A stretch of DNA of 47,784 bases. Origin: Methanomassiliicoccales archaeon. Its GTDB lineage: Archaea > Thermoplasmatota > Thermoplasmata > Methanomassiliicoccales > UBA472. This document shows positions 1-8,921 of this stretch, in pieces. Position 1 is the first letter of the stretch; every line of letters starts with the position of its first letter. The notes below the pieces were generated by a model. The model saw nothing but the letters and a program-made list of their open reading frames with translations. It searched no databases and was not told where the DNA came from. Made by a program: the position numbers and the translations under genes. Location: the NCBI GenBank assembly GCA_038740345.1, contig JAVYMA010000015.1, forward strand, positions 1 to 47,784, given 5' to 3'.

Positions 1-1247
1 CACATGCCAAATGAGCTCCCTCTTTCCTCAGCTGGGGAGAGATCGGCGGTAAGAGCCATATTGGCGGTCTGGGACGCGGCGAATAGCACTCCCATTATGA
101 ATAGCAGCACTCCTAGGGCCAGGGGATGCGGAGATTCGCCTTGGACCAACCAAGCGATCGCAATTATGGCGAGGACAACGCTAAGGCATAGCAGGATGTA
201 GACAGCTCTCCTTCTATTAGCTCCAAAGCAATCGCACAGTTTTCCTCCCAAGGGATAGCCGATGCCGCTAGCCAAACCGAAGAGCGCTGCATACAAGGCA
301 GCACCTGGCAACCCCATATTTGATGCCTCGGCAACCACAAGCAGCGCCCAGAAACCGAAGAACCAAAGGGTATAAAGAAGAGGAATGGCGGATAGATAAA
401 CCATCACTAGTTTCCTATCCTTGAGCGCTTTGGATTTAACAAATCCTCTGCTTGAATAAATGAAAGCGATAAGCGCCATCGCGGCCGTTAATACTAGGAT
501 AGCTTGGGATACCGCTCCAAGCCCTAGCTCCGCCGATGCCAGGTATACCCCCATCAGCACCATTAGGAAGACGACAGCCCATGAGACCATCCTTTTGCCT
601 GCAGCCAATATGTCAGATGAAGGAATGGCGAAGACTTTCCATAGCACAAAGGACATTATGAGGGTAGGGAAGGCGAAGATGATGAATGGCAGGGACCAGG
701 CAGCCTCTTCACCCAACATCTGCTCTCCTGCTTGGATTATCATAGGTGTCAGCACGAAAGCCAGGGTCATACCAAGGGCAAGGCCGGTGAAGACTATGCC
801 CAACCCCAATCCCCGGCTCTTTTCTGGAGTTACCTGGCAAATGATGGCACGATCATTAGAATAGTAGGCACCTTCTCCCAGGCCTGTAATTATACGCAAG
901 GCTACGAAAGAATTCAAACTCTTTACTAAGCCGTTCAACAGAGTTGCGATACCAGACCATAGAACGCTGATGAAGATCAGGACCCGATGCCCATACCTAT
1001 CCCCTAAATGACCCGCGGGGAACTGCGTCAGCATGTATCCAGCGAAGAACATGGAGCCTATTATGCCTCCAATGGCGTGAGGCATCGGTGCTTCGAGCAT
1101 GAATCCCACTTGATTCGCGATCATCCAGGAGACGACCGGTCCAGTGATGGCCCTGTCCGCGTAGAGTAGTGTCCAGGATAAGAAAAGGACTAACCAAATG
1201 TTGTGGTAATCCCTCCATCGCCCCTCTCCACTATTAGTATTGGACAT
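1..1247 (-). CDS. MFS transporter, C-terminal end cut by window edge
   Basis: Reading the minus strand from the ATG at 1247 gives an open frame of about 415 codons that runs off the window at position 1, so the protein end is missing. A good ribosome site (GAGGTGA) lies just ahead of the ATG. The protein has a short hydrophilic N-terminus, then a succession of hydrophobic segments. The first inter-helix loop reads GHLGDRYGHR, which matches the MFS signature motif A (G-x-L-x-D-R-x-G-x-R). This supports a major facilitator secondary transporter in the cytoplasmic membrane. The substrate cannot be read from the sequence; an organic-anion or sugar-phosphate type carrier is possible but unproven. 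It is followed upstream by a separately initiated nitroreductase on the same strand. Confidence 0.85.
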   Translation of the reverse strand, partial: MSNTNSGEGRWRDYHNIWLVLFLSWTLLYADRAITGPVVSWMIANQVGFMLEAPMPHAIGGIIGSMFFAGYMLTQFPAGHLGDRYGHRVLIFISVLWSGIATLLNGLVKSLNSFVALRIITGLGEGAYYSNDRAIICQVTPEKSRGLGLGIVFTGLALGMTLAFVLTPMIIQAGEQMLGEEAAWSLPFIIFAFPTLIMSFVLWKVFAIPSSDILAAGKRMVSWAVVFLMVLMGVYLASAELGLGAVSQAILVLTAAMALIAFIYSSRGFVKSKALKDRKLVMVYLSAIPLLYTLWFFGFWALLVVAEASNMGLPGAALYAALFGLASGIGYPLGGKLCDCFGANRRRAVYILLCLSVVLAIIAIAWLVQGESPHPLALGVLLFIMGVLFAASQTANMALTADLSPAEERGSSFGM

Positions 1248-1345
1248 TCCTCACCTCGGCTCTTTCCTGGTTGAGGGGCTGGAAAGGCTAAAACAATGCC
1301 CAACGTCGAATCCGTTTGGCGATTAAAATCCTTGGCGCTCGATTT

Positions 1346-1846
1346 CTATGGTCCTCCTCCGAATCTTTCCCAATGGACCAGCTCTGCCAAGGGCTTGCGG
1401 CTCCTAGCCTCAGGGGTCTCATCTGGATATCCCAAGGCCATTCCTACAGTAATCACATAGGGTTTAGGAACCCCTAGATACGAAGCCAATTTCTCGCCGT
1501 CGAAGGCCCCAATGTAGCACGTCCCAAGCCCTTTCTCCACCGCTGCCAAAGCTATATGCTCCATGGCGATAGCCACATCCACCCTCGCCCATTTCTGCGC
1601 TGGATCATCTACACCGGCTATGAAAGCAGAAGCATCAGCTATGAATTTCTGGTCCTTGCAGATCGGAACTAGACCCCTTCGCCTCTCTGGGTCCGTGACC
1701 ACTATCAATTGCCAGGGCTGCCGGTTAGCTCCGGAAGGTGCCAGCCTAGCTGCCTCCAATATCTCCAACAGCAAATCCTTCGGTATCTCCTTCGCCTTAT
1801 ACTTTCTGATGCTTCTCCTCTTTTGGATAGCGGTCATGACCTCCAT
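1346..1846 (-). CDS. Nitroreductase family FMN-dependent oxidoreductase
   Basis: A 166-residue protein with the typical nitroreductase opening (AIQKRRSIRKYKAKEIP, residues 6-22), where the R-R-S-x-R-x-Y stretch contributes to FMN phosphate binding, followed by LAPSGANRQPWQLIVV, the conserved segment around the flavin. Later, GLGTCYIGAF and VGMALGYPDE are also classical family positions. Length is usual for the short single-domain members that work as homodimers and reduce nitro compounds, quinones or flavins with NAD(P)H. Physiological substrate unknown. The ATG at 1846 has a GGAG purine stretch upstream. It lies 98 nt upstream of the MFS gene on the same strand, so the two may or may not be co-transcribed. 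Confidence 0.92.
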   Translation of the reverse strand: MEVMTAIQKRRSIRKYKAKEIPKDLLLEILEAARLAPSGANRQPWQLIVVTDPERRRGLVPICKDQKFIADASAFIAGVDDPAQKWARVDVAIAMEHIALAAVEKGLGTCYIGAFDGEKLASYLGVPKPYVITVGMALGYPDETPEARSRKPLAELVHWERFGGGP

Positions 1847-1950
1847 TCTTCCATCTCCTGCTTATTCTCTACCTGTTGATTATTCTTGCTTATCTTTATA
1901 ATCACTTCCTCAGCAAAGGATTAATCTGCTGCCGTATTAACCAAGCATTG

Positions 1951-2991
1951 ATGAAACATATCAAGGAGCCGCTAAGGCATTATTATGCGATCATAAGAGG
2001 GCACAACCCCCCGTCATTCCATAGAGCCTTGGCGATCCCTGCCCCCTTCGATAAGGATATGCCTTTAGAGGACCTTTGGAAGGCACACTCCAAAGCTCTT
2101 AGGAGCAAGCCCACTGATACAAGGCAAGAACAAAACTTGCTGGACCTGAAGCTAGCCATCGCTAAAAGGATGTTGAAGGAATGTAATCTGTGCGAAAGGC
2201 GCTGTGGAGTAGATCGCGCTTCGGGTGCCTCTGGTAAATGTGGGGTATTGGATGCGCACATCGCCAGCCATTTTATGCATTATGGTGAGGAGGCTCCTTT
2301 GGTACCATCTTATACCATCTTCTTTGCTGGCTGCAATTTCGAATGCGTCTTCTGCCAGAACTGCGATATCTCCACCCATCCTACCGCTGGCAAACACATA
2401 CCTGCAGAGCTGATGGCAAGGCGGTTGGAGAATTTAAGCGAGGTGGGCCGCGCGGGGTTCAAGATCTCTTTGGTGAGGGAATGGGATGATCGGGCCTTGA
2501 ACGTGAACTGGGTGGGGGGAGAGCCAACTCCGAATCTAGCATACGTATTGGAGGTTTTGAAGGAGACACGCTGCAATCTTCCTCAGATATGGAATTCCAA
2601 CATGTACATGAGCAAGGAGTCCATGAGTCTCCTGGAGGGCACTATGGACCTCTTCCTTGCCGACCTGAAATATGGGAATGATGATTGTGCCAAACGGTAC
2701 TCCAAGGTAGATGATTATTTCAGAGTGGTTACTTGCAATCATCTCCTGGCGTCCAAGCGAGCAGATGTCTTGGTTAGGCATCTGATGCTGCCAGGTCATC
2801 TAGAGTGCTGCACCTTCCCCATCCTGCAGTGGTTGTCGGAGAATCTGCCTGAGGCCTTGGTGAATATCATGGATCAGTATCGCCCAATGCATCTGGCTCA
2901 TCTCTATCCAGAGCTGCTATGCCGCGTAAAGCCGGAAGATTACCAGGCTGCCATGCGCCAAGCTCTGGAATTAGGGCTGAAGTTGGTGTGA
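1951..2991 (+). CDS. Radical SAM protein, PflX family (COG1313 type)
   Basis: About 346 residues from the ATG at 1951; the open frame extends upstream to 1876 but that part looks non-homologous, so the shorter start is preferred (no good ribosome site decides it). The N-terminal half carries a Cys-rich element, CNLCERRCGVDR...GKCGV, and then the radical-SAM cluster motif C-x3-C-x2-C in GCNFECVFCQNCD, followed by VNWVGGEPTPN, the SAM-binding GGE-like motif. This combination is that of PflX-type homologues of pyruvate formate-lyase activating enzymes, whose reaction is not established. No glycyl-radical enzyme partner lies nearby. It ends 4 nt from the converging MscS gene. A related but distinct radical SAM protein (AmrS) is encoded at 5562-6584. 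Confidence 0.85.
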   Translation: MKHIKEPLRHYYAIIRGHNPPSFHRALAIPAPFDKDMPLEDLWKAHSKALRSKPTDTRQEQNLLDLKLAIAKRMLKECNLCERRCGVDRASGASGKCGVLDAHIASHFMHYGEEAPLVPSYTIFFAGCNFECVFCQNCDISTHPTAGKHIPAELMARRLENLSEVGRAGFKISLVREWDDRALNVNWVGGEPTPNLAYVLEVLKETRCNLPQIWNSNMYMSKESMSLLEGTMDLFLADLKYGNDDCAKRYSKVDDYFRVVTCNHLLASKRADVLVRHLMLPGHLECCTFPILQWLSENLPEALVNIMDQYRPMHLAHLYPELLCRVKPEDYQAAMRQALELGLKLV

Positions 2992-2995
2992 AGCT

Positions 2996-4540
2996 TCAAC
3001 CTTTGCGTTCAGAGGGTTGCACGCTCTTATCGTATTTTATGGTTACAACTCTCTGCGGGAAAGGTATCTCAATGCCTTCCTGAGCGAACCTGCGATTAAG
3101 CTCCTGCCTGTACTCAGATGCCACTTTGAAGCGATTGCTCACGTCGTCCACCCAGATGAATATCCTGAAGTTCAAGGAGCTGTCCCCGAAGTCTGAGAAA
3201 CGCACCACTGGCAAGTGCTCTGGATCTTTCAAGGTGTTAGGAAGGTCCAAGGCTGTCTGGCGCATCACGGTCATGACCTTCTCCACGTCAGAGCCATAGG
3301 CCACTCCGACGTTTATGATTATGCGCAAAGTGCGCGTTGGCTCCACCATATTGATTATCTGCTTGTTGGCGATCTCATTGTTAGGTATCACCACCAGCTC
3401 ATCGGTGTCAGGGTTGTAGAGCTTGGTGGCTCTCATGCCGATATGCTTAACTACCAGTTGACTTCCCCCCTCCAGGCGAAGGATATCACCGACTTTGAAG
3501 GGCCTATCGGCCAAAAGCTGCAACCCAGCAAAGAAATTGGCAAGGGTGGATTGAGCGGCGAAACCTACCACAATGCCCAAGAATCCTACGCCCGCCAGCA
3601 GGGCAGTCAGATCATAACCGAACATGGAGAGTATGGTCATGAGGCCTATGGTAGGAATGATTATGAGCCCAATCTTCTCCATCAAAGGGACCACGACATC
3701 ATCTATCTCCGTTTCCGTCTTCTTGGCATATTCCTTTGCGTAGTAAAGCACTATCTCTTTATACACCTTATATACGACCCAGACCACTAGTAGTACAAGT
3801 ATGACCTTATAAGCCGCCTCGATCTCCGCCACCAGGTCACGGTCTATATTCAGAATCTCCAAGGAAACTACTGCCCCGTAGCTCAATATGAATATGAACA
3901 ACGGAGCCCGAATTATCTTGAGCACTATGTCATCAAGCTTAGTGGTAGTTCTTCGCGTTATACGGTGGACCAAGGGGTCGAGGACGAAGGCAAAGAATAG
4001 CGCTATGAGGATCCACCCCATGATGGTCACCAAAAATGCTCCCCAATTTCCATCTAATGGTGGTGGCAGAGGATTGGGCCAAATGCCGAAAATGGCATTG
4101 ACACCGACATTACCAAGATTAGAATCGACGATGAGTATAGCGCTGCGCAACACCTCGCTATAATCCTCCGGATCGTCCATGGGGGTGGCCGTGAATTTGA
4201 CTTGCAAGGTGATATTGGCATCTGCCATATTGGGATTGGTTATTACAGTCATCAGAAGAGTGCTTGACTCTCCTGGGGCCAATGTGGTGAAGGAAGGAGT
4301 AAAAGAGATCTTAAGGTCCTCAGGCAGGGGGTTGATCGCCGAAGGCCTAACCAAGAGGGGAGATGTGCCATTATTGAAGACTACCCATTTATACGATGCT
4401 TCCCCACCTCCAGCTATCCTGCGCGTGTATGTGTCCACATCAAAAACGTTCTGAGGCTGCGCTGAAGCGATTGAGACCAAGGGTACCAGAACGATCATCA
4501 GTATCAATGACAAAGTCACTATGCGCATGGGGCTGGTCAC
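2996..4540 (-). CDS. MscS-family mechanosensitive channel with extracytoplasmic N-terminal domain
   Basis: A 514-residue protein. Residues 1-28 form a signal peptide or first membrane helix ending at SIASAQPQ. Residues about 30-150 form a beta-rich, Asn/Thr/Pro-rich exported domain resembling archaeal NEW3/CARDB-like surface modules. Four or five membrane helices follow, and the last one holds the MscS pore helix and loop (GVGFLGIVVGFAAQSTLANF), then the cytosolic beta domain (DRPFKVGDILRLEG ... LVVIPNNEIANKQI). Function: stretch-gated ion release on osmotic downshock. The start is taken as GTG 4540 because GGAGGT sits 7 nt upstream; the in-frame ATG at 4528 would be too far. The gene diverges from the A24 peptidase gene. 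The exported domain is unusual for small MscS channels. Confidence 0.9.
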   Translation of the reverse strand: MTSPMRIVTLSLILMIVLVPLVSIASAQPQNVFDVDTYTRRIAGGGEASYKWVVFNNGTSPLLVRPSAINPLPEDLKISFTPSFTTLAPGESSTLLMTVITNPNMADANITLQVKFTATPMDDPEDYSEVLRSAILIVDSNLGNVGVNAIFGIWPNPLPPPLDGNWGAFLVTIMGWILIALFFAFVLDPLVHRITRRTTTKLDDIVLKIIRAPLFIFILSYGAVVSLEILNIDRDLVAEIEAAYKVILVLLVVWVVYKVYKEIVLYYAKEYAKKTETEIDDVVVPLMEKIGLIIIPTIGLMTILSMFGYDLTALLAGVGFLGIVVGFAAQSTLANFFAGLQLLADRPFKVGDILRLEGGSQLVVKHIGMRATKLYNPDTDELVVIPNNEIANKQIINMVEPTRTLRIIINVGVAYGSDVEKVMTVMRQTALDLPNTLKDPEHLPVVRFSDFGDSSLNFRIFIWVDDVSNRFKVASEYRQELNRRFAQEGIEIPFPQRVVTIKYDKSVQPSERKG

Positions 4541-4646
4541 TGTTGCAACCTCCCTCAGATGCAGGGGGCCAATGCATGGGATGTATAAAAATATTTAATT
4601 ATGCGCGAGTGGGGGTGGCAGCAGAAAGAACTCATGACGGAACGAT

Positions 4647-4655
4647 TATAAAAGT
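4647..4655 (+). promoter_or_regulatory. TATA box for the A24 peptidase gene (leaderless start)
   Basis: TTATAAAAG lies with its first base 28 nt ahead of the ATG at 4675. With the usual archaeal distance of about 25 nt from TATA to transcription start, the transcript would begin at or next to the start codon, which agrees with the absence of a Shine-Dalgarno sequence. This is a prediction from spacing only. Confidence 0.55.
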
Positions 4656-4674
4656 AGGCATGGATTAGCGGGGC

Positions 4675-5559
4675 ATGGAATGGCTGGACCTATCGCGCCT
4701 GATAGTGGCATTGGTCGTGATGGCGGCGGCGTCATACTCTGATTGGAGGACAAGACTAGCATCTGACCTTTACTGGCTTTTCCTAGGGTGCGTGGGCTTG
4801 GGGCTGATAATCTATCAGATAGTAATCCTTAATGTCGACTCGCGTTTATTGCTGTTCGTGGTGCCTTTGGGTGTGGTATTTTTCGACATCTTTTGGGAGC
4901 GCAAAGGCATATTTGAAGAGGGCATTAATCCAGTGCCTCTGCTATTCTATGTGGCCGCACTCGTTTCCTTGGCATACCTTTTTGTTACTTTCATGAACAA
5001 CATCCTTTTTTGGCAGCTTCTTAGCGTTCTGGTGATGTTCCTCTTGCTGATGTTCATGTACCAGATTGATGTAATAAAAGGAGGGGCAGATGCCAAGGCC
5101 TTGATCGCTCTGTCCCTCATGTTTCCCGCATATCCTGTCATAGGAGAATTTCCTCTCCTTCAGTTCACTAATGAAATAGTGGCTCTCCTTTTCCCTTTCT
5201 CTTTGCTGGTGCTCTTCAATGCTGCCATTATCTCTTTGATAGTGCCCTTAGGCCTGTTCGTTTACAATATCGCTAAACGCGATATCACATTCCCCGCCAT
5301 GTTTCTTGGATATCGTATCAACATAAGAGAGGCCAAGAGAAAGTTCGTGTGGCCCATGGAAAGAATTGTGGAGGGTGAGATCAAATTCACCTTCTTCCCT
5401 AGAGATGATGAGGATAACGAGAAGATTTTGGAAGAATTGGAAATATTTGGTGCGAGAAGGATATGGGTAACTCCAAAGATCCCCTTCCTCCTCTTCATAA
5501 CCGCAGGAATCATAGCCTCTGCAGTCCTGGGCAACCCTGTATTGGCCCTCTTATATTGA
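4675..5559 (+). CDS. A24-family prepilin/prearchaellin peptidase (FlaK/PibD type)
   Basis: A 294-residue polytopic membrane protein. The two aspartates of the GxGD-type aspartyl proteases are visible: D23 in SYSDWRTR after the first helix, and D139 in KGGADAKAL (residues 135-143). These motifs in this order define the archaeal A24 peptidases that trim the class III signal peptides of archaellins and type IV pilins at the cytoplasmic face. The size is somewhat larger than FlaK because of a soluble loop at about residues 215-265 rich in charged residues (FFPRDDEDNEKILEEL). A TATA box places the transcript start near the ATG. No archaellum or pilin genes are next to it; it converges with amrS with 2 nt between the stops. 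Confidence 0.85.
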   Translation: MEWLDLSRLIVALVVMAAASYSDWRTRLASDLYWLFLGCVGLGLIIYQIVILNVDSRLLLFVVPLGVVFFDIFWERKGIFEEGINPVPLLFYVAALVSLAYLFVTFMNNILFWQLLSVLVMFLLLMFMYQIDVIKGGADAKALIALSLMFPAYPVIGEFPLLQFTNEIVALLFPFSLLVLFNAAIISLIVPLGLFVYNIAKRDITFPAMFLGYRINIREAKRKFVWPMERIVEGEIKFTFFPRDDEDNEKILEELEIFGARRIWVTPKIPFLLFITAGIIASAVLGNPVLALLY

Positions 5560-5561
5560 GT

Positions 5562-6584
5562 TCACTTCTCCACCATATAGAGGTCCTGGCCGCAGCTGGA
5601 GCATCTTCCGTCCTTCACCGCTAGCTTCCGAACGGCATACCCGTCGCGCTTAATATTCAAGGTACCGCATTTAGGGCACCGTGTGTCCTCCTCTTCTGAC
5701 CACACATTTCCCAGATACACGAATTTCAGCCCTTCTTCCTTTCCAATTCTAAAGGCCGTCTGCATCGTGCTCATGGGTGTCGAGGGCAGGTCCAGCATCC
5801 TGTAATCAGGATGGAAGCGGGTGAAGTGGACAGGTACCTTGGGATCCAGCTTCATGGCCACCCAGCGGCAGAAATCCCTGATCTCTGCCTCCTGGTCGTT
5901 CCTCTTAGGTATGATCAAGTAGGTCAACTCGATATGCACTCCCAGGCGATATGAGAGCTCGCAAGCGGCCAACACAGGCGCCAATCTGGCCTTGCATACA
6001 TCACGATAGAAATCCTCTCTAAAGCCCTTCACATCGATATTCATGGCATCAAGTAACGGTGCTATCTCTTTGAGCGGCTCCTCCTCGATGAATCCGTTCG
6101 TCACATAGATGGTCTTTAAACCTTTCTCACGACAAAGAAGGAAGAGATCGTAGGCGAATTCATGCCAGATGGTCGGCTCGTTATAGGTGAGGGCTACAGC
6201 ATTGGTGCGGCTCTCCTTAGCCCATCTTATCACGTCCTCGCAATTTATATCCTGTAAGTAAATAGAGCCGAATCGGGCCTGAGAGATGGTATAGTTCTGG
6301 CAATGGGCGCATTTAAGATTGCAACCGATGCTGCCTAAGGAAAGCACCATTTCTCCTGGCAGGAAATGGAAGAGCGGCTTCTTCTCCATAGGATCCACAT
6401 GCACTGAGGAGGCCTTGCCATAGATCAGCGAGTACAATCTTCCAGCACGGTTTTGGCGCACTCCGCAGATCCCCACGCCCCCGTTCTTTATATGGCAGTG
6501 ATGAGGACATAGCTGACACTCCACTATCTCTCCTTTCAAAGTCCAAAACCGAGCCTCAACGCCTGTCTTTGCGGAAATGCTCAT
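5562..6584 (-). CDS. amrS: AmmeMemoRadiSam system radical SAM enzyme
   Basis: A 340-residue radical SAM protein. The N-terminal Cys/His-rich stretch CQLCPHHCHIKNGGVGICGV (residues 23-42) precedes the catalytic cluster motif GCNLKCAHCQNY (C88-x3-C92-x2-C95). The C-terminus holds a zinc ribbon with two C-x2-C pairs (CPKCG ... CSSCG). This architecture is the AmrS family (COG1180), linked by gene neighbourhood to the Memo and AMMECR1 proteins in archaea; neither partner is in this window. The reaction is not established. The start codon lies inside the end of thiL (29 nt overlap), so the two genes are almost certainly co-transcribed and translationally coupled. Confidence 0.9.
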   Translation of the reverse strand: MSISAKTGVEARFWTLKGEIVECQLCPHHCHIKNGGVGICGVRQNRAGRLYSLIYGKASSVHVDPMEKKPLFHFLPGEMVLSLGSIGCNLKCAHCQNYTISQARFGSIYLQDINCEDVIRWAKESRTNAVALTYNEPTIWHEFAYDLFLLCREKGLKTIYVTNGFIEEEPLKEIAPLLDAMNIDVKGFREDFYRDVCKARLAPVLAACELSYRLGVHIELTYLIIPKRNDQEAEIRDFCRWVAMKLDPKVPVHFTRFHPDYRMLDLPSTPMSTMQTAFRIGKEEGLKFVYLGNVWSEEEDTRCPKCGTLNIKRDGYAVRKLAVKDGRCSSCGQDLYMVEK

Positions 6585-7539
6585 AGCCTCTGTTCTCTAG
6601 CTTAACTATGTCACGCCCCCGGGCTATAACATTATCGGAGCTTTTCGGTATTGCCCTCCCGATCACGGAGAACTTCTCACCCATTAGCGAACGTAGCTTC
6701 CCTAGTCCCTCTGGCTTTATGGTGAAAAGAAGTTGGTAGTCACCACCGAAATATAATGCAAGCTCATTAGCGTCCATGCCCACCGCCTCAGCTATCTCCA
6801 GCACCATTTCTTCCACTGGTATCTCCTCATGCTCCAAAACGAAAGAAACACCGCTGCTTTCGGATAGAGCGTATACCGAGGAGGCAAGGCCGTCTGAGAC
6901 GTCCATGCAGGATGTGACAACCTGTGAGGATGAGAGCATCATGCCCTCCTCTACTCTAGGCTGAGGCTCGAGCAATGCCTTCTCTGCCATTCTGAATCCC
7001 AAACCCTTGCGCAGAGATTGATAGCCGGCTGCGGCCAGACCAACGCTTCCGGTGATGGCCAAGAGGTCACCAGGAGAGGCCCCTTTGCGCAATAATATTC
7101 TATTTTTTTCCACCCTGCCCAGAGCCGTGCCGACCATGGTCAATTCTTTGGTCTCCTTGGTATCTCCTCCCAGTAGCTCGGTATTGATGCGCGCGCAGCA
7201 ATCCAATATACCTTCCAGGATTTCATCCAACGTCTCCCATTGCATATCTGGAGTGAGGCCCATGGAGACCAACAGTCCCAAGGGCTTGGCGCCCATGGCA
7301 GCCACATCGCTAAAATTGATGGCCGCTAAACTCCAGCCGATCTGCCATGGACTCATTCCGGGAACAATATGCGTACTCTGAGCTATCAGATCCGTGGTAA
7401 TCACTACATAAGCATCTCCCACCTCGATGGCAGCCGCATCATCACCAGGCCCGATATTGCTCCTGCCACCTCTTCGGGCTATGATTTCTTGAATCCTTCG
7501 CACGGCAGCCTTCTCTCCTATCTCTGAAAGTAATGTCAT
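6556..7539 (-). CDS. thiL: Thiamine-monophosphate kinase
   Basis: A 327-residue member of the PurM/ThiL fold. The early motif SNIGPGDDAAAIEVG (residues 27-41) and TTDLIAQSTH are the Mg-ATP and substrate binding elements of ThiL, and the ELLGGDTKET and SCMDVSDGLASS segments are the further metal-binding Asp motifs. It phosphorylates thiamine monophosphate to the active cofactor thiamine diphosphate in the cytosol. A GGTGA ribosome site lies 4 nt ahead of the ATG at 7539. The gene heads a two-gene minus-strand unit with amrS, and diverges from larA with 140 nt between them. No thiamine (THI) element was recognised in that gap. Confidence 0.95.
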   Translation of the reverse strand: MTLLSEIGEKAAVRRIQEIIARRGGRSNIGPGDDAAAIEVGDAYVVITTDLIAQSTHIVPGMSPWQIGWSLAAINFSDVAAMGAKPLGLLVSMGLTPDMQWETLDEILEGILDCCARINTELLGGDTKETKELTMVGTALGRVEKNRILLRKGASPGDLLAITGSVGLAAAGYQSLRKGLGFRMAEKALLEPQPRVEEGMMLSSSQVVTSCMDVSDGLASSVYALSESSGVSFVLEHEEIPVEEMVLEIAEAVGMDANELALYFGGDYQLLFTIKPEGLGKLRSLMGEKFSVIGRAIPKSSDNVIARGRDIVKLENRGYEHFRKDRR

Positions 7540-7679
7540 CGCTCACCCGAGATGAGATGTCTATATTCAAGATATATCATTACAGACCTGCGCTCGGCGA
7601 TGATAATTCCTAGGCAATTCTAATAGAAGATGCTGGGAAAGATTCAATAGCGCGGGCCTCTTTCCTCGAAAAACATCGC

Positions 7680-8918
7680 ATGCGTCTTGAGATACCTTTC
7701 GGAAAAGATGAGGTCCAAACTCTATCAATACCAGATGAGAATCTCTTGGAGGTCATCAGGCCCAATCAGGTGGACTCAGCAGAAGACCTGGTGGAGCTGG
7801 AGCATGCACTGGACCATCCCATCTCCGCTCCGCTGATAGAGGATTTCTTCGATAAAGGGGATGTTTTAATAATAGTTAATGATGGGACTCGTCCCACTCC
7901 CACCGCGAAAATGCTGGAGGTGCTCAGCAGACGGGTTCGCTTGTCGAAAGCCACATTCCTTGTCGCCACTGGGGCTCATAGGGCACCGACTAAAGATGAG
8001 ATGGAAATGATCTTTGGCAGGTTCCTTAGTTCCCTGCAAGGCTCGATACACATCCATGATTGCCGCCTCTCCCCAACCTATCACCTCGTCACCTCGCGTG
8101 AAGGAACAGAGATAAGAGTGAATGAACTGGTCAAGGAGCATGACCGCATCTTGATAATGACCAGTGTTGAGCCGCATTATTTCGCGGGGTACACAGGAGG
8201 GCGTAAGTCTATCCTGCCAGGGGTATGTGCCTACGCCACGATCGAGCAAAACCATCGTTTGGCATTGCGCCCTCAGGCCAAGTCCCTTGTCCTCCAGGGG
8301 AACCCTGTCCACGAGGACATGATGGACTGCTTGAACGCCCTCCAGGATAAGACCATACTTGGATTACAAGCAGTGCTCGACAGGCATCACTCGATCTACA
8401 GGGCCGCGTTCGGAGAGGTAAATGCTTCTTTCGCGCGGGCCGTCCAGTGGGCGGATGACGTATTCGTGGTGAAAGCCAAGGCAAAAGCCGATATAGTAAT
8501 CTCAATAGCATCTTATCCAATGGATGTCGATCTGTATCAATCTCAGAAGGCGATGGAGAATGCCAGCAACATCCTCAAGGATGGAGGAGCATTGATTTTG
8601 GTATCCAAATGCCGTCAAGGCATAGGGGAGGAAAGGTTCTATCATCTTCTCTCTAAGGCGATTGACGCCGACCACCTCCGTAGCAAGGTAGAAACGGAAT
8701 ATTGTCTAGGAGATCATAAAGCGGTCAAAATGGCTGACATGGGCAAGCGTGCAAGGATATGTGCCGTCACATCCTTGGCAGATGATGCCCTGAGGAGGAT
8801 AAGATTAGAGCCTTTCCACAGCGTCCAAGAAGCCCTTGACGATGCTCTATCACGGAATGGAGAAGCCAGGGTGACGGTGATATTCGACGGGAGTGTGGTG
8901 GTGCCCAGAGCGGTGTGA
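7680..8918 (+). CDS. larA: LarA-family nickel-pincer racemase/epimerase
   Basis: A 412-residue LarA-like protein. The catalytic residues known in Lactobacillus LarA (H108, H174, K184, H200) are all present here as H100 (VATGAH), H166 (SVEPHYFAGY), K176 (TGGRKSILPG) and H192 (TIEQNHRLA), with identical spacing (66, 10 and 16 residues). K176 is the residue that would be linked to the nickel-pincer nucleotide cofactor, and the two later histidines act as Ni ligand and acid/base. The enzyme would racemise or epimerise a 2-hydroxy acid; the substrate need not be lactate. The cofactor genes larB, larC and larE are not in the window. The next gene, an Fe-S protein, starts 3 nt after the stop. Confidence 0.9.
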   Translation: MRLEIPFGKDEVQTLSIPDENLLEVIRPNQVDSAEDLVELEHALDHPISAPLIEDFFDKGDVLIIVNDGTRPTPTAKMLEVLSRRVRLSKATFLVATGAHRAPTKDEMEMIFGRFLSSLQGSIHIHDCRLSPTYHLVTSREGTEIRVNELVKEHDRILIMTSVEPHYFAGYTGGRKSILPGVCAYATIEQNHRLALRPQAKSLVLQGNPVHEDMMDCLNALQDKTILGLQAVLDRHHSIYRAAFGEVNASFARAVQWADDVFVVKAKAKADIVISIASYPMDVDLYQSQKAMENASNILKDGGALILVSKCRQGIGEERFYHLLSKAIDADHLRSKVETEYCLGDHKAVKMADMGKRARICAVTSLADDALRRIRLEPFHSVQEALDDALSRNGEARVTVIFDGSVVVPRAV

Positions 8919-8921
8919 CAT

